A stretch of DNA of 64,000 nt from Nitrospirota bacterium (GCA_009773415.1 WSNO01000013.1:62001-126000), one strand, 5' to 3'; positions 44,500 to 54,568 are shown, counted from the first letter of the stretch. Translations and numbers: made by a program. The notes: a model not told the origin generated them from the letters alone.

Positions 44500-45663
44500 T
44501 TAACACGTTCTCCTCTTGACAACTGGTTCCGGCTTGATGACCACCATCGCGAGAATAAGCGCAAAGAGCAGTCCGTGTTCAGAATGAAGCGTCGTGTTCA
44601 GCATCCCGTTCACGACAACGATAATGAGCCCCGCGCAGGCGGCAGGACGCATGATACTATAGCCGGATTGCCCTAAAATGTAACGCAGGGCAAGGAAAAA
44701 CAGCCAGCAGAGCGCGCCAAATCCGACGATACCAAAATGCACCAGTGTGTTGAGGAATAGGTTATGTGCATGCGACAATTTCTCTGTCATCACAAAGCCG
44801 TACATGCCTGGCTCATACAATCTCAGGCTTTTGGCGCCGATTCCCACAACCGGATGGTGCAGGAACAGTTGCCATGCCATTTGCCAATGCTCAAATCGCA
44901 TCATAATACTGGCAAAGCTGATACCCTTCTGCAGCGCCGCGGGTTTTGCAAAGTACGCATAACTCCATAAAGCGGCAATTGCAATCGAGACCACGGTTGC
45001 CGCAGCTGCAATGCCACGCTTATGAATGCCGCTGAACATGAAGATGCCCGCAATAGACAGCACAAGAGCAAGATATGTGGCTCGCGACTGCGTGAGGATA
45101 AGCGCAGAAATTATGCATGCCAGGCTAATGCTCATCACCGCTCTTCCAGCAAAGGCTCGACGCGCGACAAAAAGACAGAGTATGACCCAGATACTGAGGA
45201 CAAGATAAATGCTTGAATGATTGGCATGACCAACGGAATGCAGCTCAAGAAGGGGTCTTTTCTGAAGTGCTACTTCAGCAAGCCCCCAAGCGGAAGCAGC
45301 TGTCGTGCCGGCAATCACGCTCCAGGCGATAACGACAATCGACTTCTCATCGGAAAAATCGGTCGCCACGATGCTGAAAAGGAAAAACATCATAAGCGGA
45401 TCGAAGCAGCCTTTAATTGCAAGTCCGGGCTTCATTGCAAAAAAAGCCGAAAGAGCCGCCGACACTGCTAATGCAAGGAACCCAAGCCTCGGATCAAACC
45501 GCAAAAGAACACGTGAAAGATCACGTTCCCCGGCATGACGGACAATAAATGCAGTCGCGCTCAACAGCAGAAAAATGGTCTTCGGCGACTCGAACAACGG
45601 GAAGGAAAAAACGCTGATAAGCAAGGCGTACCACTCTATTTGAATGACTCTCTGTCCGAACAT
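44500..45663 (-). CDS. O-antigen ligase-like membrane protein (WaaL/Wzy_C)
   Basis: A 387-residue polytopic membrane protein, about 10-12 helices, with the Wzy_C region containing WQLFLHHPVVGIGAKSLRLY and the SHAHNLFLNTLVHFGIVG motif in which the His-rich loop is conserved in O-antigen ligases. It would join O-antigen or other polymer to lipid A-core at the periplasmic face. It starts 3 bases after the GT9 stop. WaaL and O-antigen polymerases are hard to separate by sequence. Confidence 0.8.
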   Translation of the reverse strand: MFGQRVIQIEWYALLISVFSFPLFESPKTIFLLLSATAFIVRHAGERDLSRVLLRFDPRLGFLALAVSAALSAFFAMKPGLAIKGCFDPLMMFFLFSIVATDFSDEKSIVVIAWSVIAGTTAASAWGLAEVALQKRPLLELHSVGHANHSSIYLVLSIWVILCLFVARRAFAGRAVMSISLACIISALILTQSRATYLALVLSIAGIFMFSGIHKRGIAAAATVVSIAIAALWSYAYFAKPAALQKGISFASIMMRFEHWQMAWQLFLHHPVVGIGAKSLRLYEPGMYGFVMTEKLSHAHNLFLNTLVHFGIVGFGALCWLFFLALRYILGQSGYSIMRPAACAGLIIVVVNGMLNTTLHSEHGLLFALILAMVVIKPEPVVKRRTC

Positions 45664-45666
45664 TCT

Positions 45667-46728
45667 TTAGTCTTTCACCTTTTTTATCAGCAGGCCTGCC
45701 GATAGGATTGCAGCCAGAACATTTTTAACCGGGATGGCCTCAACCCCGCCCTGCTCCGCCTGCAAAACAATATTCATTTCACCATGCGGCCGCCAGATGC
45801 CCGGAGAGGTTTTACCAAACAGCGCAACTACGGGGGTGCCGACCGCGGCCGCAAGATGACTAGCCCCGCCGTCTCCGCTGACAAGAACAGAGCAGAGAGA
45901 AGCTGCCGCAGCAAAAGCCAGCGGGGATTCGGTCTGATAATAATACGAATTTTCCCCTATCCTCCCGCTCACATCCCGTGCCTGCTGCGCCTCATCAGGA
46001 GAAGAGCAAACTATGCTAAAGCAGCCGGATTCTTCGCTGAGAGCGCGTCCCAATGCTACGAATCTCTCCGGACTCCAGGCAGATGCAGCCCGATTGCTGC
46101 TGATATTCATGATAATAACATTGTCGCGATGCTCTATCCCTTTTTTGCAAAAGAATGCCGACGCCTTCTCAAGAAACGTATTTGGTATCCGCAATGAAAT
46201 ATCACGAATATGCTCACCGATTCCAAGCGGACTCAACAAATGCAGGCAAGCATCAAGCTGGTGAGTCCTTGAAAAGTCTATCGGATCAGCGGGAAGATTG
46301 TACAGTTTATCCAGTATATGTCCACTGCTTGATCGGTAGCCGATTCGATACCGTGCTCCGGAAATCGCCGCAATCAGCGCAAAAAAACTAGAAAAACCGC
46401 CTTTTACACTCACCGCAAGATCGAATCTGCGTGCGCCGAGCAACAATGCGATACGCGAATAGCGGTTGTGAAACAGGCCGCGCCCTTTTCGATATACCAG
46501 AACTTCATCTACAGCCGCTTCCGTAGACGCAACTTCGGCGTTTGCCGGTTCAGCAAGAACCGTTATCTTTGCGAAAGGAAACTCTTTCTTAAGGGTTCTG
46601 ATGACAGGAAGTGTGTAGATCATGTCGCCGATCCTGTTCATGCGTATAATCAGAATACTCTTGACCCGAGCTTTATCGTATATGGTTGAGCAAAGCATAT
46701 CTCGCATGAGAAACCCAATGCGGATCAC
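45667..46728 (-). CDS. GT9 heptosyltransferase-like glycosyltransferase
   Basis: A 353-residue GT9 family protein. The typical start ILIIRMNRIGDMIYTLPVIRTL and the C-terminal VLVSGDGGASHLAAAVGTPVVALFGKTSPGIWRPHG match ADP-heptose:LPS heptosyltransferases. Which core position it modifies is unknown. The first ATG (46728) overlaps the upstream GT9 stop by 4 bases. The N-terminal 17 residues are not conserved in the family, so an internal start is possible. Confidence 0.85.
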   Translation of the reverse strand: MIRIGFLMRDMLCSTIYDKARVKSILIIRMNRIGDMIYTLPVIRTLKKEFPFAKITVLAEPANAEVASTEAAVDEVLVYRKGRGLFHNRYSRIALLLGARRFDLAVSVKGGFSSFFALIAAISGARYRIGYRSSSGHILDKLYNLPADPIDFSRTHQLDACLHLLSPLGIGEHIRDISLRIPNTFLEKASAFFCKKGIEHRDNVIIMNISSNRAASAWSPERFVALGRALSEESGCFSIVCSSPDEAQQARDVSGRIGENSYYYQTESPLAFAAAASLCSVLVSGDGGASHLAAAVGTPVVALFGKTSPGIWRPHGEMNIVLQAEQGGVEAIPVKNVLAAILSAGLLIKKVKD

Positions 46729-47825
46729 CGAAAGGCACCGGGGTGCTTTTCAGGCGATTGCCTTGCAAAGACCGTATCAACAGCATCCATGACCTCGTCC
46801 GGCGTTATTGCCTCAAGGCATTTTCTTACAGGCACGTTGTCACACATGCCCTTTGCGCATATCCAGCAACGCATTTTTTTCGTCAGCACAATATGACCCT
46901 CTCCCCATGGGTGCCACTGCACTTCCCCTGTCGGTCCAAACAGCGCAACCACAGGAGTACCGACAGCAGCAGCTATATGCATCGGAGCTGTATCAACGCC
47001 CACAAAAAGATCCGCTGCTGCGGAAATTGCCGCAAGCTGTTTGATGGATGTTTTGCCGCAAAGATCGACAACTCGCGGATGTTCGCCGGCAAGAGCAAGG
47101 ATTTCCTTCGCTCTCCGGAGTTCGCGCTCAAACGGCGACGAAGTAACGATTACTGTTACTTTTCTGGCAATCAAACGACGAATGACCTCTGCCATATACT
47201 CATTTTTCCAGCATTTGAATAGCCACCGCGCAACAGGATGTATGTGGACGACTCGATCAGCGCCCGCAATGTGCTGCCCGCGAAAAATTTCCTCAGCAAA
47301 GCGCCTGTCCTGTTCGGGAATGGAAATGTCGACCCGCAGATCTGTTGTTGAAATGCCGAATTGAGCGGTGACATCGAGATTCTGGATTACCATATGGCGA
47401 TCAGAGTCCATCTCTGCAAGATGCGTGTAGAGATATTTTTTTCCGCATAGCCCGGCACCCTTGGGATTGCAGGCAAACCTGTATTCAGCGCCGGACAGAA
47501 ATGAAACAAGAGCCGCCCGGTCTCCGCTGGTAAGATCAACCGTAAGATCAAACCCGCGAGAAAGCACCGAACGCAAAAAAACAAGCTCTCGCATATATCG
47601 TCGGTGCAGCGGCATTTCCTTGATGGAACGATCATAGACGATAATCTCATCAATAAGCGGATTGCCCGCCAGAACCTGCTCTGTTCCCGAGTTGACGAGC
47701 GCAGCAATGTGGGCCTGCCGAAAGCGTTCACGTAGCGCCCTGAAAACAGGCACCGTTAACAGGACATCACCGATATGCCGCAGCTTGATCACAAGAATTT
47801 TACTGACTCCCCGGAACTCAGACAC
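46725..47825 (-). CDS. GT9 heptosyltransferase, RfaQ-like
   Basis: A 366-residue GT9 glycosyltransferase with ILVIKLRHIGDVLLTVPVFR at the start and FVGVDTAPMHIAAAVGTPVV, ALFGPTGEVQWHPWG near the end. The KKMRCWICAKG segment after it is common in heptosyltransferase III (RfaQ)-like members. It would add heptose to the LPS inner core. Overlaps the upstream GT4 gene by 8 bases and the downstream GT9 by 4. Confidence 0.87.
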   Translation of the reverse strand: MSEFRGVSKILVIKLRHIGDVLLTVPVFRALRERFRQAHIAALVNSGTEQVLAGNPLIDEIIVYDRSIKEMPLHRRYMRELVFLRSVLSRGFDLTVDLTSGDRAALVSFLSGAEYRFACNPKGAGLCGKKYLYTHLAEMDSDRHMVIQNLDVTAQFGISTTDLRVDISIPEQDRRFAEEIFRGQHIAGADRVVHIHPVARWLFKCWKNEYMAEVIRRLIARKVTVIVTSSPFERELRRAKEILALAGEHPRVVDLCGKTSIKQLAAISAAADLFVGVDTAPMHIAAAVGTPVVALFGPTGEVQWHPWGEGHIVLTKKMRCWICAKGMCDNVPVRKCLEAITPDEVMDAVDTVFARQSPEKHPGAFR

Positions 47826-48906
47826 GGCCTAACAACTTTCGGTAAAGTTCTTCTATAACGTTAAGCATATGTTGAAAAGAATACTTCTGCTCCACCAGTC
47901 GCCGCCCTGCCTCTCCGAAAGCGGCGCGCACCTCCGCATTGCGGCATAGCTCGACAACCCTCCCGGCGATTTGATCGGGCCGTTTTGGCTGAATCAGGAA
48001 CCCGGTCTGTCCGTCGGTAATGACCTCACTGATGGCGCCGGCGTCTGATGCGACAACCGGTCTTTTCATGGCAAGCGCCTGCAGTATCGACTGAGGCACG
48101 CCTTCGTTGGCATACGACGGGTGAACAAGAACGTCAATGGATGCGAGTACGGCTGGGACGTCCTCGCAGTGCCCCAGCATCGTCACGTCGTCCTGCAATC
48201 CCTGCTTCCTGATTGCGCTTTCAATGTTTGCCTTTTGGGGACCGTCACCGGCAATGAAAAAGTGCGCCGACGGGATACGATGCTTCATTTCCGGAATCGC
48301 CTGCAGAAAATATTGATGTCCTTTCCAGCTGCGAAGAACACCGAGCATGCCTATGGCAAAGCCTTTTACCGCAATCGTCGGAGATGCCGATTCCGGATCA
48401 AATCTCCCGAGGTCGATGCCGGTTGGCACCGACAGAATTTTATCAGCCTGAAAGCGGTTCACCTGAATCATGCGGCTCCGGATCTCTTCACCGGTTGTCA
48501 TTACTGCATCGGGAACGACATCATATATGACCCTGCTCAAAAGAGATCGGCCGATGGGTGTAGAAAGGTGTCTCGTTCTGATAATCCTCGGCTTTACAGA
48601 GAATAATCCCTGGATGGCAATGCTTGCCACCCAACTGTCAGAGGAACTATGCGTATTCACTATATCAGGCTGTATTTTCTTCAGCACGGATCGGAACGCG
48701 CTTACTGACGAAAAACGCTTTCGGTGGAGATCCGTCCTTACAACCTCTATCCCGGCGAATCGGGCGCGGGAATAGATGGCGCTATGCTCCGGAGCGGCAA
48801 TGACTACACGATGTCCCCTGCCCATCATGCCAAGAGATTCCTGGACGATTCGGATCTCCTGCCCGCCCCATCCGTCAGATGCTTCAGTATGAAGAATTGT
48901 AATCAT
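47818..48906 (-). CDS. GT4-family glycosyltransferase
   Basis: A 362-residue glycosyltransferase of the GT4 fold. The N-terminal part has WGGQEIRIVQESLGM, and the C-terminal donor-binding part IDVLVHPSYANEGVPQSILQ with the E-x7-E signature. NDP-sugar specificity is not evident. It overlaps the downstream GT9 gene. A 68-base gap separates it from the upstream gene. Confidence 0.85.
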   Translation of the reverse strand: MITILHTEASDGWGGQEIRIVQESLGMMGRGHRVVIAAPEHSAIYSRARFAGIEVVRTDLHRKRFSSVSAFRSVLKKIQPDIVNTHSSSDSWVASIAIQGLFSVKPRIIRTRHLSTPIGRSLLSRVIYDVVPDAVMTTGEEIRSRMIQVNRFQADKILSVPTGIDLGRFDPESASPTIAVKGFAIGMLGVLRSWKGHQYFLQAIPEMKHRIPSAHFFIAGDGPQKANIESAIRKQGLQDDVTMLGHCEDVPAVLASIDVLVHPSYANEGVPQSILQALAMKRPVVASDAGAISEVITDGQTGFLIQPKRPDQIAGRVVELCRNAEVRAAFGEAGRRLVEQKYSFQHMLNVIEELYRKLLGRV

Positions 48907-48974
48907 GCGCTTTTTTGGAAATGAGCCTGCAGTCTGTATTGAGCGACTCCTGTGCCCAACAAACAGCTTCTGCG

Positions 48975-49964
48975 CTATATCTTGAGCTTAATATTATAAA
49001 ACATTTCCTGCAGACGATTGGTGTAGGTATGTTTTTCGATGGTTTTCCGCCACCCCCTTAAAGCAATTTCGGTCCGCTCATTGTCCGCGCCCAGATAATA
49101 GGACAATTTACTCCGCAGGTCGTCGATGGACGTATAGAGCGCTATCTCGATGCCGGGCTCGTAGAGACGGGGAATCTCATCCTTAAAATCACAAAGCTGG
49201 AATGCGCCGCACCCATTTGCTTCAAAAAGGCGCGGATTAATGCCGAAGTGATATTTTCCGAACCATGAGTGCAGGTTGAGTACGATTCTTGAACGATTAA
49301 ACATAACCACCATTTCTTCCGGTGTAAAAAAGCCGTCCCTGACTATGCATTTTTGCAATAGAGATCTTCTGTCGAGATGCTTCTTCCATGGACCCCAGAT
49401 TGAGAGCCTGAAATCCCGTGCAAGAGCGGTCAGCACCTCTTCACGCCCAGGCCCCCAATCGCCGGCAAAACAGATGTCGTGCTGCCGGGCACGGTCAGGC
49501 AAAACCCGATGCACAGGGGGATACGCGCCGACAGGAAGAAAATGGGCATTCCGGATTCCCTGACGGCGATACTCATCCACACTGCCTTCGGCATTCGTAA
49601 AATAATAGTCGTAAAAAGAGGCCTTTTCAAGAGATCGCCTCAGCTGAAATGGATCATTCAACCACCAACAGACTGTAATGATATTGCGATTCCGCAGATA
49701 CTCTATCAGCGTCCGGTCATGATCAAAGCCGAAAATAGTGAGAAATACATCCGGATTGAATTCATCGGCAATTTTCTGTACCTGTCGGTTCATGTGATGA
49801 TAATAACGATTCCGCGATAGTTTTTTTAGAAGTTTTGCGCGGAGGTCATGGGCGCCAAAGTTAAAGAGTCTCACTTCAAATCCCATTGTTTGAAGTGTTT
49901 GATACACGTATTCATTCATCGGAACGGTTTTGAGATGTCCCGGCACCGACAGAAGTATCTTCAT
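48975..49964 (-). CDS. CgeB-like glycosyltransferase
   Basis: A 329-residue protein resembling the CgeB/DUF3880 plus Glyco_trans_1_2 group: N-terminal VFLTIFGFDHDRTLIEYL and WWLNDPF, then the DICFAGDWGPGREEVLTAL, LNLHSWFGKYHFGINPRLFE and ANGCGAFQLCDF blocks. These are glycosyltransferases of surface-polymer clusters with unknown sugars. It belongs to the LPS cluster by position. Confidence 0.75.
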   Translation of the reverse strand: MKILLSVPGHLKTVPMNEYVYQTLQTMGFEVRLFNFGAHDLRAKLLKKLSRNRYYHHMNRQVQKIADEFNPDVFLTIFGFDHDRTLIEYLRNRNIITVCWWLNDPFQLRRSLEKASFYDYYFTNAEGSVDEYRRQGIRNAHFLPVGAYPPVHRVLPDRARQHDICFAGDWGPGREEVLTALARDFRLSIWGPWKKHLDRRSLLQKCIVRDGFFTPEEMVVMFNRSRIVLNLHSWFGKYHFGINPRLFEANGCGAFQLCDFKDEIPRLYEPGIEIALYTSIDDLRSKLSYYLGADNERTEIALRGWRKTIEKHTYTNRLQEMFYNIKLKI

Positions 49965-50052
49965 TCCATTACTCCCCCATACTGTTCAGGCAGACAAAAA
50001 AAGAATCTCGTAAGGATTGAGTTATCTTCCGAGTCCGCCTATTATAAAAAAG

Positions 50053-51177
50053 CTATACATTGCGAAGAGATTTAACAACACCAATGACCCCAGCAGCTGT
50101 TTGCTCTATGGGAAATCTCTCCGCAAGCCCGCGCGCTGTGTTCTGCATGAAAGAATAATTTCCAGCAAGTTCCGACATGCGAGCGGCAAGTTCGTCTGTA
50201 TCTGCCAAATTGTTCAGGACATATCCATGAACCCCATTCTCGATCAGTTCCGCAACCCCGTTGTTTTTTGAGGTGATGACTGGAAGCCCGCAGGCAAGAG
50301 CCTCGAGCGTGGCATTGCTAAAAGGGTCGTACAGCGTGGGAAGGATGAAAAAGTCGGATGCGGCATACAGATCAGCAACATCTTCACGGGGGCCGAGAAA
50401 CATCACCCGGTTTGAGATGCCGTGTCGGGCTGCGCATTTCTCATAGTCCGAAATGCGATCTTTCCCGACAGCAACGAACATGATATCGGAAACGCCGGAC
50501 TTTTTTAGTTTCGCTATTGCCTTAAGGATATGCGGAACCCCCTTGCGCCTGAATCCCGAGCCCACATAAAGCGCTATCGCTGCTGCTCGAGGCAGTCCGA
50601 GCTTCTGCCGCAGCTCCGCCTTTCGATCCGGGGGAACCGTCCTGAACCGTTCAAGATCGACTCCGTTGTAAATCACAGCTATTTTCTGTGGCGGAATTTC
50701 ATAATGCTCTATGATCTGCCGCTTGACCATTTCGGAATTTGCGATAACGCACGGAGTCTTCAAGAAAAGCTCCCGCTCCAGCGACAAGATCGCGTGATGC
50801 AGCGGGTTGAGCTTGAACGACAGCCGCTTGTGCCATGCCTCAGACTGCGAGCGAATATCGAGCCATGCCCGATGCACTCCTTCTCCCGCCCGGTAAATAT
50901 CCTGACAGATTGTGCGCTCGAAACTGACGACACAGTCAAACCTCGGGGCTTCCGACACCATGCGAGCGACATTGCGCGCAAAGGTGATGGTAGAGAAATA
51001 CGACGTTGTCCTGCGAATCGGCACTGTATGGATTGTAATCCCATCCGTCGGCGTCCATTCGTGCGCAAAGATGTGCAACTCATGTCCTTCCTTTGCAAGC
51101 TGCATAAGAAGCGTCTGCATATACCGCTCTGCACCGCCGTACAGAGAGAATTTCTTCTTGATGAATGCGAGACGCAC
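50053..51177 (-). CDS. GT4-family glycosyltransferase, RfaG-like
   Basis: A 374-residue GT4 enzyme. The N-terminal FSLYGGAERYMQTLLMQLA and C-terminal FILPTLYDPFSNATLEALAC are typical of LPS core glucosyltransferases such as RfaG/WaaG. The donor is probably UDP-glucose, by analogy only. It starts 3 bases after the GT2 gene and is followed by an 88-base gap. Confidence 0.87.
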   Translation of the reverse strand: MRLAFIKKKFSLYGGAERYMQTLLMQLAKEGHELHIFAHEWTPTDGITIHTVPIRRTTSYFSTITFARNVARMVSEAPRFDCVVSFERTICQDIYRAGEGVHRAWLDIRSQSEAWHKRLSFKLNPLHHAILSLERELFLKTPCVIANSEMVKRQIIEHYEIPPQKIAVIYNGVDLERFRTVPPDRKAELRQKLGLPRAAAIALYVGSGFRRKGVPHILKAIAKLKKSGVSDIMFVAVGKDRISDYEKCAARHGISNRVMFLGPREDVADLYAASDFFILPTLYDPFSNATLEALACGLPVITSKNNGVAELIENGVHGYVLNNLADTDELAARMSELAGNYSFMQNTARGLAERFPIEQTAAGVIGVVKSLRNV

Positions 51178-51180
51178 CCG

Positions 51181-51936
51181 CTATACGCCGCCCTGCAGCT
51201 CACGAGCCTTGGCGTATTTCAGAAATGATTGCATGGCGTACAGGACAGCAAGAAGAAATCCGTGGCGGCCGTCACGGAATCCCTGCTTGAGAACAAGCAT
51301 CTTAATGAATACGACCAGAGGACTGAATACAAGAGAACTCACTGAAGCCCGCTTTCCGGCATTTACCATCTCCTTTGCCGAAAGGGTCGAATACAGCTCC
51401 ATCTTGCGCACATAATCGGAAAGCGTATGATAGGTATAATGCTCAAGATATCCCGTGCATATTCCTACGGAACCGTTCACCACGATTTTTTCATGGACTT
51501 CACGATGTTCAATGCCGCCTGAATCCTTCCGGAAAAGCCTTATGATGTAATCCGGAAACCAGCCGCTGTGCCGAATCCATCTTCCAAGAAAAAAATTCTT
51601 TCGGGGAAGCTGGTAGGCAATGATGTCAGTGCGCGTGATGCAGGATATAATCTCCTCTTTCAGCTCGGGAGTGACGCACTCGTCCGCATCAAGCAGCAGA
51701 ATCCATTCTCCGCTGCAGCGGTCAATTGCATCCTGTTTTTGACGTGCGAATCCCTTCCATTCCTGCTGATACACGCGATCGGTATATTCACGGCAAATAG
51801 AAAGCGTCTTGTCTTCACTGAACGAGTCGATGACGACAATCTCGGCAAAATTCCTCACGCTTTGTAGCGCCTTCCGGATATTGCGCTCCTCATTTTTTGT
51901 GACAATTGCAACCGATACGGGAACCTTGCCGTTCAT
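51181..51936 (-). CDS. GT2-family glycosyltransferase, WaaE/KdtX-like
   Basis: A 251-residue GT2 enzyme with an N-terminal ATKNEERNI-like start (VAIVTKNEERNIRKALQSV), a DSFSEDKTLSIC segment, the DxD-type WILLLDADECVTPELKEEI and the later FKRHTGWFPD-like block. It resembles WaaE-type core beta-1,4-glucosyltransferases. First gene of the LPS cluster in the direction of transcription, 14 bases after the moaA stop. Confidence 0.85.
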   Translation of the reverse strand: MNGKVPVSVAIVTKNEERNIRKALQSVRNFAEIVVIDSFSEDKTLSICREYTDRVYQQEWKGFARQKQDAIDRCSGEWILLLDADECVTPELKEEIISCITRTDIIAYQLPRKNFFLGRWIRHSGWFPDYIIRLFRKDSGGIEHREVHEKIVVNGSVGICTGYLEHYTYHTLSDYVRKMELYSTLSAKEMVNAGKRASVSSLVFSPLVVFIKMLVLKQGFRDGRHGFLLAVLYAMQSFLKYAKARELQGGV

Positions 51937-51950
51937 GGCGAGTATCTGCG

Positions 51951-52937
51951 CTACCCCCCTATAGCCGACATCGGGCGCCTCTTGTCGGCATCGGGGCGGT
52001 CTGCAAAGGAATGGGCCTGGGGCTTCACTTCAACCGCAAGCCGCAGGAGCCTTGCGATCTCTTCATCCGGAACATGCCGGCGCATGGCAGACTTTAGGTC
52101 GATTTCCGTTTCGGAAAAGAGACATGGCCTGAGCTTTCCGTCTGATGTAAGGCGCAAACGATTGCATGAGCCGCAGAAATGGTGGCTGATAGGGCTGATA
52201 AAACCAAGCACGCCGGGAGCGCCGGCAAAGGAATAATAACGGGCCGGGCCGTCTTTTCGCCGCTTTATCGGGTCGATGGGCGCGATACGCCCCACTCGCT
52301 CCATGATCTCCTGCGTCGAAACGACGCGGTCGGCAGTCCAGAAGTCATTGGCTCCGGCAGGCATGAATTCGATAAACCGAACGTCGTACCGGGTTTCAAG
52401 CGTGAGACGGGCAAATGCTTCAATCTCGTCATCGTTGATGCCGCGCATCGGCACCATGTTAATCTTTACAGGAGTGAGCCCAAGCAATGTCGCACGCTGA
52501 ATGCCGGCAAATACAACGGGCAGACTGCCTCCGCGCGTTATTTCAGCATAGCGATCATTTTGCAATGAATCTACACTCACATTTACACGGGTCAGCCCGG
52601 CAGCCGCAAGTTCATCCGCATATTTGTCAAGAAGCTGTCCATTTGTCGTCAGACTGATATCTTCGATTCCGGGGATGGATCGGAGATCTGCAATAAGATA
52701 CCCAAGATTCCTGCGGATCAGCGGTTCTCCGCCGGTTATCCGCACCTTGCGCACGCCGAGCAGCGCTGCAACACGGACAATGCGGATAATTTCTTCATAG
52801 CTGAGTATCCCCGCATGGCGGAGATGCCGAACCCCCTGGGATGGCATGCAGTAGACGCAACGGAGGTTGCACCGATCCGTTATCGATATGCGCAGATAAT
52901 CTATGACCCGGTCGTACGTATCCCGAATGGCGTCCAT
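51951..52937 (-). CDS. moaA: GTP 3',8-cyclase MoaA
   Basis: A 328-residue radical-SAM enzyme starting molybdopterin synthesis. The SAM cluster cysteines Cys23, Cys27 and Cys30 are in DRCNLRCVYCMP and the second cluster in HHFCGSCNRLRLTSDGKLRP. The C-terminal GG (AIGG) needed for activity is present, as the last two residues. It lies between cpoB and the LPS cluster; no other molybdenum cofactor gene is in the window and no moco-riboswitch was seen. Confidence 0.96.
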   Translation of the reverse strand: MDAIRDTYDRVIDYLRISITDRCNLRCVYCMPSQGVRHLRHAGILSYEEIIRIVRVAALLGVRKVRITGGEPLIRRNLGYLIADLRSIPGIEDISLTTNGQLLDKYADELAAAGLTRVNVSVDSLQNDRYAEITRGGSLPVVFAGIQRATLLGLTPVKINMVPMRGINDDEIEAFARLTLETRYDVRFIEFMPAGANDFWTADRVVSTQEIMERVGRIAPIDPIKRRKDGPARYYSFAGAPGVLGFISPISHHFCGSCNRLRLTSDGKLRPCLFSETEIDLKSAMRRHVPDEEIARLLRLAVEVKPQAHSFADRPDADKRRPMSAIGG

Positions 52938-52960
52938 GATCTTCCGTTTCCCCGAGCAGC

Positions 52961-53914
52961 TCAGTTGTTCGTCGTTTTCTTTTTCTTTTTCGTAGTTGCC
53001 GCCGGCTTCTTCTTTTTCGGAGCGCAGCTCTTGTCAGCGTTGAGTTCGGCGATCTTTTTCTCGGCAAGTTTCGCCTCATCGGTCTGCGGGTATTTCTCGA
53101 TCAGCTTCTGGAGTATCACCCTGGATGCGCGACAATCCTTGGAATCATAGAAGGCATAGCCCTCCTTCAGCATTGCGGGACGGGCTTTATCATGCTTCGG
53201 ATATTTCTGCCACACATCATCAAACTCAATGATGGCATCGTTGAACTTCTTTTCGGCGTAATACGACTCGCCAATCCAGTAGCGGGCGCTAGGTATCAGC
53301 TGATGCTTCAGATTGTCCTTTACCAGCCGCTGGAATTTCTCACGGGCCTCCGAATATTTTTTGGCTTTCAGCAGAACCTGTCCCTCGTCATAGAGCTTCT
53401 GCGGGTCTGCTGCTTTTTCTTCACGCGTCTCAGCCGGCTCCGCAACGGCAGGCGCCGCCGGACTGGACGGAGCGGCAGCGACGGTCTTTTTATCCGATGC
53501 GGATGCGGGCCTCGATCCGCCCGCCTTCAGAATTTCGTTCTCCAGTGCCGAAATCTTGGCATTCATCAGCTCACGTTCAAGCACCATGTCCTTGAACGTT
53601 TTTTCGTTCTGGTGGCGGTTTTCTTCAAAACGACCCTTCAGCTCCTGCAGTTCTTTGGAAAAGTCATATGTCTTTGTGAGAACAGATGACTGGTTTTCCC
53701 TGATGGCGCCAACCGCATTGAAATCCTGCGCAAGCGCGTCCAGCCTCATTTTAAGATCAGCCATCTCCTTGCGCTGCTCCTCAGACTGAAACTGGAGATT
53801 GGCAACCGACCGCTTAAGTGAATCCGACTCTCCGGGCGTCAGACATCCGAAAGAAAAAACCAAGACCGACAACAGCATTGCAGCAAGAAGACGCGCACCC
53901 CACTTCGCCTGCAT
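52961..53914 (-). CDS. cpoB: Tol-Pal coordinator protein CpoB/YbgF-like
   Basis: A 317-residue periplasmic protein. An N-terminal signal is followed by an atypical lipobox (SFGC, Cys24), a coiled coil (about 30-130) and a TPR domain (about 170-290; YDEGQVLLKAKKYSEAREKF, PSARYWIGESYYAEKKFNDA). A Lys-rich tail follows. CpoB coordinates Tol-Pal with peptidoglycan synthesis in division. Start ATG overlaps the pal stop by one base (TGATG). TolQRAB are not in the window. Confidence 0.88.
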   Translation of the reverse strand: MQAKWGARLLAAMLLSVLVFSFGCLTPGESDSLKRSVANLQFQSEEQRKEMADLKMRLDALAQDFNAVGAIRENQSSVLTKTYDFSKELQELKGRFEENRHQNEKTFKDMVLERELMNAKISALENEILKAGGSRPASASDKKTVAAAPSSPAAPAVAEPAETREEKAADPQKLYDEGQVLLKAKKYSEAREKFQRLVKDNLKHQLIPSARYWIGESYYAEKKFNDAIIEFDDVWQKYPKHDKARPAMLKEGYAFYDSKDCRASRVILQKLIEKYPQTDEAKLAEKKIAELNADKSCAPKKKKPAATTKKKKKTTNN

Positions 53915-54492
53915 CAGCGAACCTCCTCAACAAAGACAAAATGCCCGCGGCGGTTTTTGGCCCAGCACGCCTCACTGGCTTCCGCACAGAGGGGTTTTTC
54001 CTGCCCGAAACTAATCGTCTCGATGCGACTGGAAGGAATGCCGAGTGCTATCAGATACTCTTTTGCCGAGTGGGCTCTGCGTTCTCCGAGTCCGAGGTTA
54101 TATTCAGTCGTCCCGCGCTGGTCACAATGCCCCTCAATAACCAGTTTGATGCCCTTCGCCCGCCCCATCAGGCCCGCAACCTCTTTCAGAATAGGCTTTG
54201 CATCCTCGCGAATATCGTACCGGTCATAATCGAAGTTGATGTCTCTCACCTTCTGTTGCAGTTCGCGCAAGCGGCTTTGGACATCAGACTGCCGCGCAGC
54301 CGTCATATCGCGCTCGGAAATGGACTCTGTCCGCCCACTCGATGAAGCAGCGCCCGCGGGGTCGCCCGCTCTCTGTTGTTTTGCGAAATCCGACTGATCC
54401 GCCTGGCTTGCAACCCGATACTGTGAGGAGCACCCAAGGAGTATAAGAAGCATGACCGCAAGCACGGCCGGCAGCGCAGCATATCTTTTCAT
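53914..54492 (-). CDS. pal: Peptidoglycan-associated lipoprotein Pal
   Basis: A 192-residue outer-membrane lipoprotein. The lipobox LLGC gives Cys21; a low-complexity linker follows; the OmpA-like domain (about 85-192) contains INFDYDRYDIREDAKPIL, VIEGHCDQRGTTEYN and LGERRAHSAKEYL, which bind meso-diaminopimelate of peptidoglycan. Length is typical. It is the first gene of pal-cpoB. Confidence 0.94.
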   Translation of the reverse strand: MKRYAALPAVLAVMLLILLGCSSQYRVASQADQSDFAKQQRAGDPAGAASSSGRTESISERDMTAARQSDVQSRLRELQQKVRDINFDYDRYDIREDAKPILKEVAGLMGRAKGIKLVIEGHCDQRGTTEYNLGLGERRAHSAKEYLIALGIPSSRIETISFGQEKPLCAEASEACWAKNRRGHFVFVEEVR

Positions 54493-54568
54493 GTGACCTC
54501 CTCATGAAAGAATTATGTGGTACTTTAACAAATATGATCCGCCAGTGCAAAGGAATCGAGCATATATG

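Noticed and set aside
42308-52937. LPS cluster with moaA and queF as a specialised metabolite cluster
   Set aside because: The glycosyltransferases, ligase and exporter match ordinary LPS biosynthesis; moaA and queF are housekeeping genes that share the strand.
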